NCBI GenBank assembly: GCA_002788395.1
Contig: PFRF01000008.1
Coordinates: 1 to 38,708 of the forward strand
Reading direction: 5' to 3'
DNA from: Candidatus Levybacteria bacterium CG_4_9_14_0_2_um_filter_35_21
GTDB lineage: Bacteria; Patescibacteriota; Microgenomatia; Levybacterales; UBA12049
Length of the DNA: 38,708 nt
Shown here one piece after another: positions 19,482 to 28,303 of the stretch. Both the position numbers and the translations under genes were made by a program. The notes beneath the pieces were generated by a model, which was given only the letters and a program-made list of their open reading frames with translations, ran no database searches and was not told the DNA's origin. The stretch's first letter is position 1. Each line of letters begins with the position of its first letter.

Positions 19482-21232
19482 CATTTTTAGAATTATCTAA
19501 TTATTTAGAAAAACTGGAGGAAACTTCGTCAAGACTTATTTTAATTAATATTTTTTCCGATTTAATTAAAAAAGCACAATCTGCTGAAGAGTTGGAGGAA
19601 ATTACTTATTTAATTCAGGGTAGGATTGCACCATTCTTCGAAGCTACAGAAATAGGTATGGCGGAAAAAAACGTTGCGCAAGCTATATCCATGGCTTATG
19701 GTATAGATCGAAAAGAAGTTCTTGATTTATATCTTCGGCTAGGGGACATGGGAAGCGTCACTTCGCTCCTAAGTTCAAAATTCAAAGTTTTTACCTCGTC
19801 TGTTGGGGAGCAAAGTTCAAAGTTAACAGTGAGCGAGGCTTTTAAAGTTTTAAAGGAAATCTCAAAAACCGGTGGGGCAGGATCGGTGGAGAAAAAGCAG
19901 ATTTTATTATCAGATCTGTTAAGAAAAATGGATCCTGTTTCTGCAAAATATTTAGTTCGTATTCCTCTTGGAAATTTAAGGCTTGGAATTGGAGATCCGA
20001 CAATTTTGGATGGACTCGCAACGGCATTTTTAGGAGATAAGAGTAAAAGAAAATTGCTGGAGGGGGCTTATAATCGCACATCAGATCTGGGTTTAATTGC
20101 TAAAACCTTGAATATTAAGGGAATTCAAGCTGTTGAAAAATTGGATATTCAAATCGGCAAACCGATCAGAGCAGAGCTTTGTGAAAGACTTCCGACCCCG
20201 CAAAAAGTAATTGAAAAATTAGAAACAGTGGACGTTCAATATAAATACGATGGATTTAGAGTTCAAATCCACAAAGACAGAGACAGGATTTCTATGTTTT
20301 CCCGAAACTTAGAAAACATGACACATATGTTCCCGGAGCTTATTGCGGCAACACTTAAACAGGTTAAAGCAGAATCTGTAATCTTAGATACGGAAGCATT
20401 GGCATATCATCCGTTATCTGAAGAGTTTTTACCATTTCAGGAAACTACTAAGAGGCGCAGAAAACACGGAATAGACGAAATGGCCTTAAAACTACCCTTA
20501 AAAGCTTTTGTTTTTGATATCTTATATAAAGATGGAAAGTCCTTAATAGATAAACCATTAACAAAAAGGTTAAAGATTTTAAGAAAAACTGTAATAGGGG
20601 ATGACATTTTAATTCCAACTAAAAACGAAGTCGTTTCCGATCCAAAAAGATTGCAAGAGCTCTTGGATGACTCAATTTCGAAAGGGTTAGAGGGATTAGT
20701 TGTAAAAAGATTAGAAAGTAAGTATGAGGCGGGAGGAAGAAATTTTAATTGGGTAAAATTAAAAAGACATTCGGCAGGAGAATTACACGATACGATTGAT
20801 TGTGTAATTTTGGGCTATATTGCAGGGAAAGGGAAGAGGACGGAGTTCGGAGCAGGGGCACTTCTGGTTGGGATTTACGATGATAAGAAAGACGAGTTTG
20901 TAACGGTTTCCAAAATTGGAACAGGGCTTTCAGACGAAGAATGGCGCGAAATTCATAAGCGGGCAGATAGGATAAAATTAGATCATAAACCGGCTCGCGT
21001 AAATTCTCTAGCTGTCCCATCCGTATGGATAGAGCCGAAAATTGTAATAGAGGTTTTGGCAGATGAGATTACCAGAAGTCCGATTCATACAGCCGGTAAA
21101 TCTTCGGATCAGCCCGGCTACGCTTTAAGGTTTCCTCGCTTAGTTACTTTTAGGGAGGATGATAAAAAAGCAGAAGACTCAACTACGGTAAAAGAATTAA
21201 TTAAAATGTACGAAGACCAAGGGAGGAAATAA
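19478..21232 (+). CDS. ATP-dependent DNA ligase, archaeal/eukaryotic LigI type
   Basis: KYDGFRVQIHKD (KxDG), FVFDILYKDGKSL, EGLVVKRLESKYEAGGRNFNWVKLKR. Confidence 0.95.
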   Translation: MTFLELSNYLEKLEETSSRLILINIFSDLIKKAQSAEELEEITYLIQGRIAPFFEATEIGMAEKNVAQAISMAYGIDRKEVLDLYLRLGDMGSVTSLLSSKFKVFTSSVGEQSSKLTVSEAFKVLKEISKTGGAGSVEKKQILLSDLLRKMDPVSAKYLVRIPLGNLRLGIGDPTILDGLATAFLGDKSKRKLLEGAYNRTSDLGLIAKTLNIKGIQAVEKLDIQIGKPIRAELCERLPTPQKVIEKLETVDVQYKYDGFRVQIHKDRDRISMFSRNLENMTHMFPELIAATLKQVKAESVILDTEALAYHPLSEEFLPFQETTKRRRKHGIDEMALKLPLKAFVFDILYKDGKSLIDKPLTKRLKILRKTVIGDDILIPTKNEVVSDPKRLQELLDDSISKGLEGLVVKRLESKYEAGGRNFNWVKLKRHSAGELHDTIDCVILGYIAGKGKRTEFGAGALLVGIYDDKKDEFVTVSKIGTGLSDEEWREIHKRADRIKLDHKPARVNSLAVPSVWIEPKIVIEVLADEITRSPIHTAGKSSDQPGYALRFPRLVTFREDDKKAEDSTTVKELIKMYEDQGRK

Positions 21233-21325
21233 TTAGCCTCGGGGAAAACTAACTGGGTATTGATTTTTAAATTTGGATAACTTACTATCAAATTAGATTA
21301 TATCCCCGAAGGGAGGTGAAAATAA

Positions 21326-21775
21326 ATGAACGCACAATTAAAATCATTGCTTAAAACCCTTGATGAAAGTTATATAAAAACACCTGCCCTACCAAAACAA
21401 TGGAAGGATTTATTGGTTAATTTTGCTCCATGGCTAGCTCTACTTGGTGGAATAATTTTAGTATTCGGTGCAATAAGTTTGCTAGGGCTAGGATCATTCC
21501 TTTCTCCTTTTGCAATGCTTACAGGAGTAGGTGCTTTTGCTGTTACATGGCTTATAGCAGCAATACTTTTATTAGTAGGTGGATTAATGGAGCTTTTAGC
21601 TTTTTCACCTCTTAAAGCAAGAAAAGAGAAAGGTTGGAATCTGATGTTTTACGCACTTCTCTTGAATGCTTTAAGTTCTGTGGTGAGACTTAACATATCA
21701 GACATTGTAATGGCTATATTAGGGTTTTTAATAGGTTATTATTTTTTATATCAAGTAAAATCTTCTTACAAATAA
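21326..21775 (+). CDS. Small multi-pass membrane protein
   Basis: Strong RBS GGGAGGTGA, hydrophobic segments. Confidence 0.7.
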   Translation: MNAQLKSLLKTLDESYIKTPALPKQWKDLLVNFAPWLALLGGIILVFGAISLLGLGSFLSPFAMLTGVGAFAVTWLIAAILLLVGGLMELLAFSPLKARKEKGWNLMFYALLLNALSSVVRLNISDIVMAILGFLIGYYFLYQVKSSYK

Positions 21776-21819
21776 GAACAGGATAATCTTATTGTATTAA
21801 AGATATTTAATGGCAATTG

Positions 21820-22455
21820 ATGTTTGAGAGTAGGCAGGATGCAGCACAACTTTTAACAGTTAAACTTTTAAAAACTGTAGAAGATAAAGATATCGCAGTT
21901 TTAGCTTTGGCAAGAGGAGCTGTTCCAATGGGGAGAATGATTGCCGATTATCTTTCCTGTCCATTTGACACGATTGTCTGCAAAAAAATTGGTGCCCCTC
22001 TAAACATTGAGTTTGCAATTGGTGCAGTTGCTCCCAAAAATACAATTTATTGGAATGAAAATGTTTTAAAAAAAATTGGTCTAAGTAAAAATACTTTAAG
22101 AAAATTAAAGCTGGAAAAAGAAGAGGAAAGAAAAAAATTAGAAAAAAAGTTAAGATCCGGAAAAACCTCGATTGAAATTAAAAATAAAACGATAGTTCTA
22201 ATAGATGATGGAGTAGCAACGGGAGCGACTGTAATGGCGGCACTATTGAGTCTTAAAAAGCAAAAAGCAAATAAAATTATTTTGGCTGTTCCGGTAATTG
22301 CAAAAGATACATTTAAAGATTTAAGAAAATTTTTTGATAAAATAATTACCTTGAAGAAGACCAATAATTTTTATGCCGTAGGTCAGTTTTATCGTAATTT
22401 TAAGCAAGTTACGGATGAAGAAGTAATAAAAATACTTGAATCGAATATTAGTTAA
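21820..22455 (+). CDS. Phosphoribosyltransferase-domain protein
   Basis: VLALARGAVPMGRMIADYL, IVLIDDGVATGATVMAAL (PRPP motif). Confidence 0.88.
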   Translation: MFESRQDAAQLLTVKLLKTVEDKDIAVLALARGAVPMGRMIADYLSCPFDTIVCKKIGAPLNIEFAIGAVAPKNTIYWNENVLKKIGLSKNTLRKLKLEKEEERKKLEKKLRSGKTSIEIKNKTIVLIDDGVATGATVMAALLSLKKQKANKIILAVPVIAKDTFKDLRKFFDKIITLKKTNNFYAVGQFYRNFKQVTDEEVIKILESNIS

Positions 22456-22521
22456 TAGATATCGGAAATTAGTTATAGTATAATAACCAGTACCTAGTAA
22501 TTAATAACTTTTAATTAAATT

Positions 22522-23199
22522 ATGAAAATTATTGTTGGTCTGGGTAATCCGGGGGAAAAATACGAAAGAACAAGACATAATTTGGGTTTTTCGGCAGTCG
22601 ATAAATTCTTAAAAGATTTTGGTGGTTCAGTTTGGAAGGACAGTGAAAAATTTAAAGGAGAGATTGCCCATATTGAGTGGCAAAGACAAAATAGTCAAAA
22701 GTTCAAAGTTTCCTCTTTTGCCAAGGCTTCAAAGGACAAGCAAAGTTCAAAGTTCCAGGGTTTGGAAAAAGTAATACTTCTAAAGCCAAAGACCTATATG
22801 AATAATTCCGGACTTTCCGTTAGGATTGTCTCCGATTTTTATAAAATCAAGCCGGAAAATATATGGATTCTACATGACGACTTGGATTTATCATTTGGAT
22901 CTCTTAAGATAAGGCTCGGAGGTGCTTCGGCAGGGCATAGAGGAATAGAGTCAATAATAGATAATTTAGGTACGGATAAATTCTGGAGGTTTAGATTAGG
23001 GATTGGACATCCCATAAAAAAGTTAAAAATTAAAAGTGAAAAGTTAAAAGTCCGAAAAGTTGACGATTATGTTTTAGGTAGTTTTGGACATGGAGAAATG
23101 GGCAAAGCAAGGGAACTTATTAAAAGAGTAGTTAACGCAATAGAAACCGGTTTGGAAGATGGCTTAGAAGCTACCATGAACAGATTCAACTCTAAATGA
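22522..23199 (+). CDS. pth: Peptidyl-tRNA hydrolase, with repeat-derived in-frame insertion(s)
   Basis: IIVGLGNPGEKYERTRHNLGFSAVD, LLKPKTYMNNSG, ILHDDLDL, GGASAGHRGIESI. Confidence 0.96.
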   Translation: MKIIVGLGNPGEKYERTRHNLGFSAVDKFLKDFGGSVWKDSEKFKGEIAHIEWQRQNSQKFKVSSFAKASKDKQSSKFQGLEKVILLKPKTYMNNSGLSVRIVSDFYKIKPENIWILHDDLDLSFGSLKIRLGGASAGHRGIESIIDNLGTDKFWRFRLGIGHPIKKLKIKSEKLKVRKVDDYVLGSFGHGEMGKARELIKRVVNAIETGLEDGLEATMNRFNSK

Positions 23200-23245
23200 T
23201 CAAGGATTAAGGATAAATGATTAAAGAAAAAGAATAAAACAATTA

Positions 23246-23515
23246 ATGAAATCTGTTAAACAAATCCTCACAAAATTTAACCCGGTATCTGACAAATATG
23301 TCTCCCGTGAGTTCCAATCATATGGAATTCATCTGGCAGAGGAATTAGATGATTATAAACATCGCAGTCTTTACATTAAGCTTGCAAAAACAACCCATAG
23401 ATCAATTTTAGAAAGAGCGCTTTCCTTTTGCATAGACAGTAATGCCAGAAATAAAGGAGCTCTTTTTATGTGGAAATTAAAAGAAATAAAAAAAGTTGTA
23501 GATACCTCAAAATGA
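23246..23515 (+). CDS. Conserved hypothetical small protein
   Basis: ORF between pth and DedA-like gene with plausible coding content. Confidence 0.6.
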   Translation: MKSVKQILTKFNPVSDKYVSREFQSYGIHLAEELDDYKHRSLYIKLAKTTHRSILERALSFCIDSNARNKGALFMWKLKEIKKVVDTSK

Positions 23516-24036
23516 AAAAAGAAAAAATCTTTTCCATTCTAATTATAATCTTTTCGATTGGTTTAACACTTGCGATATTTATTTTTCCGGATATTTTTAG
23601 AGATCATAAAAAATGGGGGATAATAGGAATTTTTATAACAAATTTTATTTCCGGGCTCTCTTTTTTCCCCGCCCCTGCATTTTTAACTGCGGTTATAGGT
23701 GGGTCAATTTATCCGCCGGTTTTAGTTGCTTTGGCTTCTTCTTTGGGGTCAACTTTAGGAGATATGCTTTATTTAATACTTGGAATTTCCGGTCGGAAGG
23801 TCGCCAAGAAGAATTTGGAAAAAAATAAATGGTTTATTCGAATTGAAGCAAATTTCCAGAAATATGGAGGTTGGATTCTTTTTGCAGGTGCTTTTATACC
23901 AAATCCAATGTTTGACTCGTTTGGGTTAATTGCGGGAATTTTTAATTTTTCGGTTTTGCGGTTTTTCGTTATTATTTTAACGGGAAGATTTTTGAGGTAT
24001 TTTGTTTTAGCTCAACTAGGCGCTAAATTTTATTAA
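23512..24036 (+). CDS. DedA/VTT-domain membrane protein
   Basis: MKKEKIFSILIIIFSIG...FFPAPAFLTAVIGGSIYPPVLVALASSLGSTLGDMLYLILGISGRK. Confidence 0.78.
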   Translation: MKKEKIFSILIIIFSIGLTLAIFIFPDIFRDHKKWGIIGIFITNFISGLSFFPAPAFLTAVIGGSIYPPVLVALASSLGSTLGDMLYLILGISGRKVAKKNLEKNKWFIRIEANFQKYGGWILFAGAFIPNPMFDSFGLIAGIFNFSVLRFFVIILTGRFLRYFVLAQLGAKFY

Positions 24037-24070
24037 ATAATTTAATATGTTGTGTCTCTAAGGATTAAGG

Positions 24071-24484
24071 ATGAAAGATAAATTAAAAAAGATGAAAACA
24101 AACATCAAGGTTCAGGAATTTAAAAAACCACAAGATATAAAGGAAAGGACATTCTTATTTGCCGTTAAAGTTCTAAAGTTTACACAGGTTATTCCAAATA
24201 ATAAGATTAATTCTATCTTAATAACGCAACTAATTAGGTCTTCGACATCAATTGGAGCAAATATTGAAGAGGCACAGGGAGGGCATACTAAATCAGATTT
24301 TGTTCATTCAGTAAATATTGCTAAAAAGGAAGCACGTGAAACATTTTATCGGCTGAGACTAATTCAAGAGGTTAACCCAATCTATGCTGAAAAGTTAAGT
24401 AATCTCTTAAAAGAAAATGAAGAAATTATTAGGATTTTAACAACTATAGTAAAAAATTCCAAACCTAGAGTTTTTAATCCTTAA
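24071..24484 (+). CDS. Four-helix bundle protein (23S rRNA intervening-sequence protein family)
   Basis: LLITQLIRSSTSIGANIEEAQGGHTKSDFVHSVNIAKKEARETFYRLRL-type signature. Confidence 0.9.
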   Translation: MKDKLKKMKTNIKVQEFKKPQDIKERTFLFAVKVLKFTQVIPNNKINSILITQLIRSSTSIGANIEEAQGGHTKSDFVHSVNIAKKEARETFYRLRLIQEVNPIYAEKLSNLLKENEEIIRILTTIVKNSKPRVFNP

Positions 24485-24548
24485 TAATTTATCTTTATTA
24501 ATTTATGTTTTTAATTAATCACTTATCATTTATCATTTATCATTAACT

Positions 24549-24845
24549 ATGATGTGTCATCTTGTTATTTCAGGGTTTGTTCAAGGAGTGGGATATAGGC
24601 AGTTTACAAAGAAAACTTCACTTGGTCTTGATTTAAAGGGGTGGGTTAAAAATATAGACGAAGGTAGAGTTGAAGTACTTTTTTCCGGCTCAAAAGAATC
24701 GATTAAAAGGGCAATCAAGGCTTGTCGCAAAGGTCCGTTTCTGGCAAGAGTTAAGAATATAGATATCGAGTGGGAAGATAAAAATATGGATTTTACCCAG
24801 CACCAAACTGGTGCTGGGTTTAATAATTTCGAAATTGTAATATAA
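24549..24845 (+). CDS. acyP: Acylphosphatase
   Basis: VISGFVQGVGYRQFTKKTSLGLDLKGWVKNIDEGRVEVLFSG. Confidence 0.95.
   Translation: MMCHLVISGFVQGVGYRQFTKKTSLGLDLKGWVKNIDEGRVEVLFSGSKESIKRAIKACRKGPFLARVKNIDIEWEDKNMDFTQHQTGAGFNNFEIVI
24795..24819. repeat. 11-bp perfect hairpin inside the acyP coding sequence
   Basis: ACCCAGCACCA-AAC-TGGTGCTGGGT followed by TT. Confidence 0.85.
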
Positions 24846-24863
24846 TAGACAAAAAATTTATTT

Positions 24864-25616
24864 ATGCTTTTTAATATTATCTTGGCTACATTTTTGACTT
24901 CAATAGTTTCTTTACTATTGGTATCGTTACTTCTTTTGCATAAAACTCTAATGCAAAAAATTTCTTTTCCTTTGGTTGCTTTTGCTGCAGGTGCACTTCT
25001 TGCGATAGGGTTTTTGGAAACAATGAGAGAAGCGGTTAATCTTGGAGGAGAGCAAGTCTATCTATGGGTTACGCTTTCGATTGCCGGTTTTTTTGTTCTC
25101 GAAAGAGTATTCCTTTTTTTACATCATCATAGTCATGTAGAAAAAAAAGAAGAGAAAGAACACCTTAAAATGCCAACCTCGCTCTTACTCTTTGGAGATG
25201 GGTTGCATAATTTTATAGACGGTCTTTCTATTGCAGCTGCTTTTTTGGTAAATTTTCAGCTAGGAATTATTACAACAATTGCAGTTTTTGTACACGAGAT
25301 TCCACATGAGTTAGCAGACTTTGGCATTTTAATTCACAAAGGATGGGAGAGAAAAAAAGTTATTTTACTTAATTCGTTATCGGGTGTTACGGCTATAATA
25401 GGAGCAGTTCTTGCTTATTACCTTGGTAATTCTTTTAGTGACATATTACCGCTTTTTCTGGCTATAACCTCCGGAAACTTTATTTACCTATCGGCAACCG
25501 ATTTATTACCGGAAATTCATCATAAGGCAGATAAAGATTTGGCAATAAATTATTCATTCTTTTTTATATTAGGAATTTTTTTAATCTACGCTTTGATAAA
25601 ACTTGTTGGAGAATAG
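24864..25616 (+). CDS. ZIP family metal transporter
   Basis: GDGLHNFIDGLSIAAAF, HEIPHELADFGILIHKGW. Confidence 0.93.
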   Translation: MLFNIILATFLTSIVSLLLVSLLLLHKTLMQKISFPLVAFAAGALLAIGFLETMREAVNLGGEQVYLWVTLSIAGFFVLERVFLFLHHHSHVEKKEEKEHLKMPTSLLLFGDGLHNFIDGLSIAAAFLVNFQLGIITTIAVFVHEIPHELADFGILIHKGWERKKVILLNSLSGVTAIIGAVLAYYLGNSFSDILPLFLAITSGNFIYLSATDLLPEIHHKADKDLAINYSFFFILGIFLIYALIKLVGE

Positions 25617-25620
25617 AGAG

Positions 25621-26496
25621 TTATTTTAAAGCTACATCTACTGCAGACTTCATATCATTCCAGTTATATGCTCCTGCAAAGTTGGTTGTGTTAATAAAGA
25701 ATCCCGGTGTTCCATTGACCCCTAAACTGGCTGCCAACTTCTGATCATCGGCCAAATATGTATCATATTTACCACTGTCTAGGCAAGCTTTTAAAGTAGT
25801 AGAGTCAACGACATTTGCCAAAAAGTCGCTTAATTTTCCGGATGCGGCTTTGTCATTTTTTACATCATTATTAATTAAGTTATAGCCATCATTAGTATTG
25901 AGTTTGTCGTGTGCGTCCCAGAATTTATCTTGTTCATTTGCGCAATATAAGGACTTCATAGCCATTTCGCCCGCTCCGTGACCATTTTGATATATATAGG
26001 CAAAAGAAGCTTGCCCGGCTTCAACCAATTTTCGCATTTCCTGAACAGGGGAGACGTAGGTTCCGCCATCGGAAACTAAGGTAAATTGAGCACCCATTTG
26101 CTTATTTAATTCAGAATTTTTACCTGATGCTGCTTGGCAAAAAGGACATGATGGATCTGCTATTTCTACTAAAAGTAATTTTTTATTTGCGTCTCCAAAC
26201 TTAATTACTTTTTGATTGTTAAAGATACTTTTAATTGTGTTTAATTCAACTTTTACTGCAGGTGGCTGGGCACCTGGTTGTTGTTGTTGTTGCAAAGTAG
26301 CGGCGGTAGTATCGACCGGTTTTGCATTTTTTTCAAGGTAAGAAATCTTTGTAGTGAATGAACCTAAGAAAAAAGCTGCAATTAGAAGGAGAGCATATAA
26401 AACTACGCTATAATTTTTATTAAGAGTAAGAGGGGGAATTGTAAATTTTACTTCTCGTGATTTTAAGGTTGCTTCTTTTGTTTGTTTTACGGGCAT
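25621..26496 (-). CDS. DsbA/thioredoxin-fold protein, membrane-anchored
   Basis: N-terminal TM, DPSCPFCQAASGKN, LGVNGTPGFFIN. Confidence 0.9.
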   Translation of the reverse strand: MPVKQTKEATLKSREVKFTIPPLTLNKNYSVVLYALLLIAAFFLGSFTTKISYLEKNAKPVDTTAATLQQQQQPGAQPPAVKVELNTIKSIFNNQKVIKFGDANKKLLLVEIADPSCPFCQAASGKNSELNKQMGAQFTLVSDGGTYVSPVQEMRKLVEAGQASFAYIYQNGHGAGEMAMKSLYCANEQDKFWDAHDKLNTNDGYNLINNDVKNDKAASGKLSDFLANVVDSTTLKACLDSGKYDTYLADDQKLAASLGVNGTPGFFINTTNFAGAYNWNDMKSAVDVALK

Positions 26497-26540
26497 GTGT
26501 TATATTGTATAGTTTTTGACTTTTTTGTCAAGAGGAAAAA

Positions 26541-26762
26541 TTATCGAGCAAAGAAGATAAATAAAATAATAATTAATAAAAAAGAAAAAACGGAAAAAAA
26601 TATATTAAACGTTAAGAGTTTTTTAATAACAAAAGATAAAGGAATTTCAAGGTCTTTACCTGCCCTATCTGCTCCATTCCTATAGATAAAATTGTAAGTA
26701 ATAGTTAGTAAAACTAAAGTTATTAATCCTAATTCAATATAAAAAAACATTAAGTTTTTCAT
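26541..26762 (-). CDS. Small membrane protein, hypothetical
   Basis: Two hydrophobic segments; between the DsbA-like and PH-domain genes. Confidence 0.5.
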   Translation of the reverse strand: MKNLMFFYIELGLITLVLLTITYNFIYRNGADRAGKDLEIPLSFVIKKLLTFNIFFSVFSFLLIIILFIFFAR

Positions 26763-26763
26763 G

Positions 26764-27438
26764 TTAGTTTAATTGTACATAGCGATTTGGGAAAAGATCT
26801 TCGATAAAAGTAAACCCTTTATTTCCATTTTTCTCTTCATTGTTCCTTTTCTGATACCAAATTGGAGTGGACCTTAGAATTTGATTTGGATTAGTACTAA
26901 TTAAAGCAAATGCATCTCCTAAAATATGTCCGATTTCTTTTGGATTTCTTAAATTTGTAAAAACGAACTCTTCCTCATGTGTTGGTCTATCAAAGGTTAT
27001 AACTACGTCTCCTTTGTCAAGAATTTCGTTAATAATTCCACGAATTTTAACATCAATCTCGGTACATCTTACTTGATCTAATAAAACATCGTTGACTGTA
27101 TGAAAAAAGAGCGGAGCGTAACAAATTTCCATAATTTTTCTATTAGTAACTACGTATAAGTGATAATACCAATTTACAATAAGTCTGGTGACCAAACTTA
27201 AAGAAGTTGTTAAAACTGAAAAAACAATTATTAGAAAAGCAGCAAAGGAAAATAGACGAGTTGAAGAAAGAAAGAACAGAAGGTAAACAATACTAAACAG
27301 AATAAAAAAAGTCACAAATATTGGACGGACAAGAATACACCAGTGCTGCCTTTTTACTACAAGAACTCTTTCTCCCGGAAGAGTAAGAAGCTTGTGCAAA
27401 ATATCCCTGCCTGCAATTTCCATAAAGCCTCTTTCCAA
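26764..27438 (-). CDS. Bacterial PH-domain membrane protein
   Basis: WYYHLYVVTNRKIMEICYAPLFFHTVNDVLLDQVRCTEIDV pattern after two TMs. Confidence 0.75.
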   Translation of the reverse strand: MERGFMEIAGRDILHKLLTLPGERVLVVKRQHWCILVRPIFVTFFILFSIVYLLFFLSSTRLFSFAAFLIIVFSVLTTSLSLVTRLIVNWYYHLYVVTNRKIMEICYAPLFFHTVNDVLLDQVRCTEIDVKIRGIINEILDKGDVVITFDRPTHEEEFVFTNLRNPKEIGHILGDAFALISTNPNQILRSTPIWYQKRNNEEKNGNKGFTFIEDLFPNRYVQLN

Positions 27439-27521
27439 TTACAATGATAAAAGATAAATTTGTTTTGACGACTCATGTTATAATTGCAGTGGCATTTAAA
27501 CACTTTTTCTAAGAGAAGTCA

Positions 27522-27558
27522 GTTAGAAATGTTACAAAATTTTTGTAATATTTCTAAC
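27522..27558. promoter_or_regulatory. Near-perfect 18-bp-arm palindrome upstream of the Crp/Fnr gene (candidate operator)
   Basis: GTTAGAAATGTTACAAAA / TTTTGTAATATTTCTAAC, arms separated by 1 nt, one mismatch. Confidence 0.65.
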
Positions 27559-27584
27559 AAGCGCTAACTATAAATAAAATAGAT

Positions 27585-28235
27585 ATGAACAATAAAATTT
27601 CTCAAAATGATAATTTTATTTTTAGTAACACTAAGCAGATTTTTTGTAAAAAAGGTCAAATAATCTTAAGAGCCGAAGATAATATTTCCGATGTTTACTA
27701 TATAAAAAACGGATATGTCCGTGAATTTTTTCTCTCAAGAGACGGAAGAGAACTAACAACGTCAATTTTTAAACCTCTTGATATATTTCCACTATTTTGG
27801 ATTGTTGGAAAAAATTCAAGTGAATATAATTTCGAAACATTAACAGACGTAGAGATGCTTAGAGTCTCCAGAGAAAAAATTTTAGAATATCTAAAACATG
27901 ATCCACAATTTTTTTTAAAACTTATTAGCAGGCTTATCAATAGGCTTGATGCATTCAACGAAAGGATAAAATATATGGTTTTTAAAAACGCAAGCGTAAA
28001 AGTAGCATCGATTTTACTTCTTTTATCGGAGCGCTTTGGAGTAAAAAGAAAGGGGGAAATATACATTCAAATTCCATTAGCACATAAAGATATAGCTTCT
28101 TTGATCGGCATCGCACGTGAAACAGCAAGTCTTGAGATGAAAAAATTCGAAAAAAAAGGAATATATATATCCCTGAAGCATCATATTTTAATAAAAAAGA
28201 TGAGATTATTAAAAAAAGCAACAATTATGGACTAA
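27585..28235 (+). CDS. Crp/Fnr family transcriptional regulator
   Basis: cNMP-binding-like domain plus C-terminal HTH HKDIASLIGIARETASLEMKKFEKKGI. Confidence 0.9.
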   Translation: MNNKISQNDNFIFSNTKQIFCKKGQIILRAEDNISDVYYIKNGYVREFFLSRDGRELTTSIFKPLDIFPLFWIVGKNSSEYNFETLTDVEMLRVSREKILEYLKHDPQFFLKLISRLINRLDAFNERIKYMVFKNASVKVASILLLLSERFGVKRKGEIYIQIPLAHKDIASLIGIARETASLEMKKFEKKGIYISLKHHILIKKMRLLKKATIMD

Positions 28236-28303
28236 AAATCTATTGTAATAAATTGTAATAATTAGATCTGCAACCCCTTTTCCAATGTGTTAGAATTAAT
28301 TTT

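Noticed and set aside
21239-21319. TCGGGGA/TCCCCGA inverted repeat near the SD of the 21326 gene as a riboswitch-like leader
   Set aside because: Only 7 bp with a long loop; not strong enough.
24510-24548. Short tandem TTATCATTTATCATTTATCATT as a possible CRISPR
   Set aside because: Units of 7 nt with no spacers; simple repeat.
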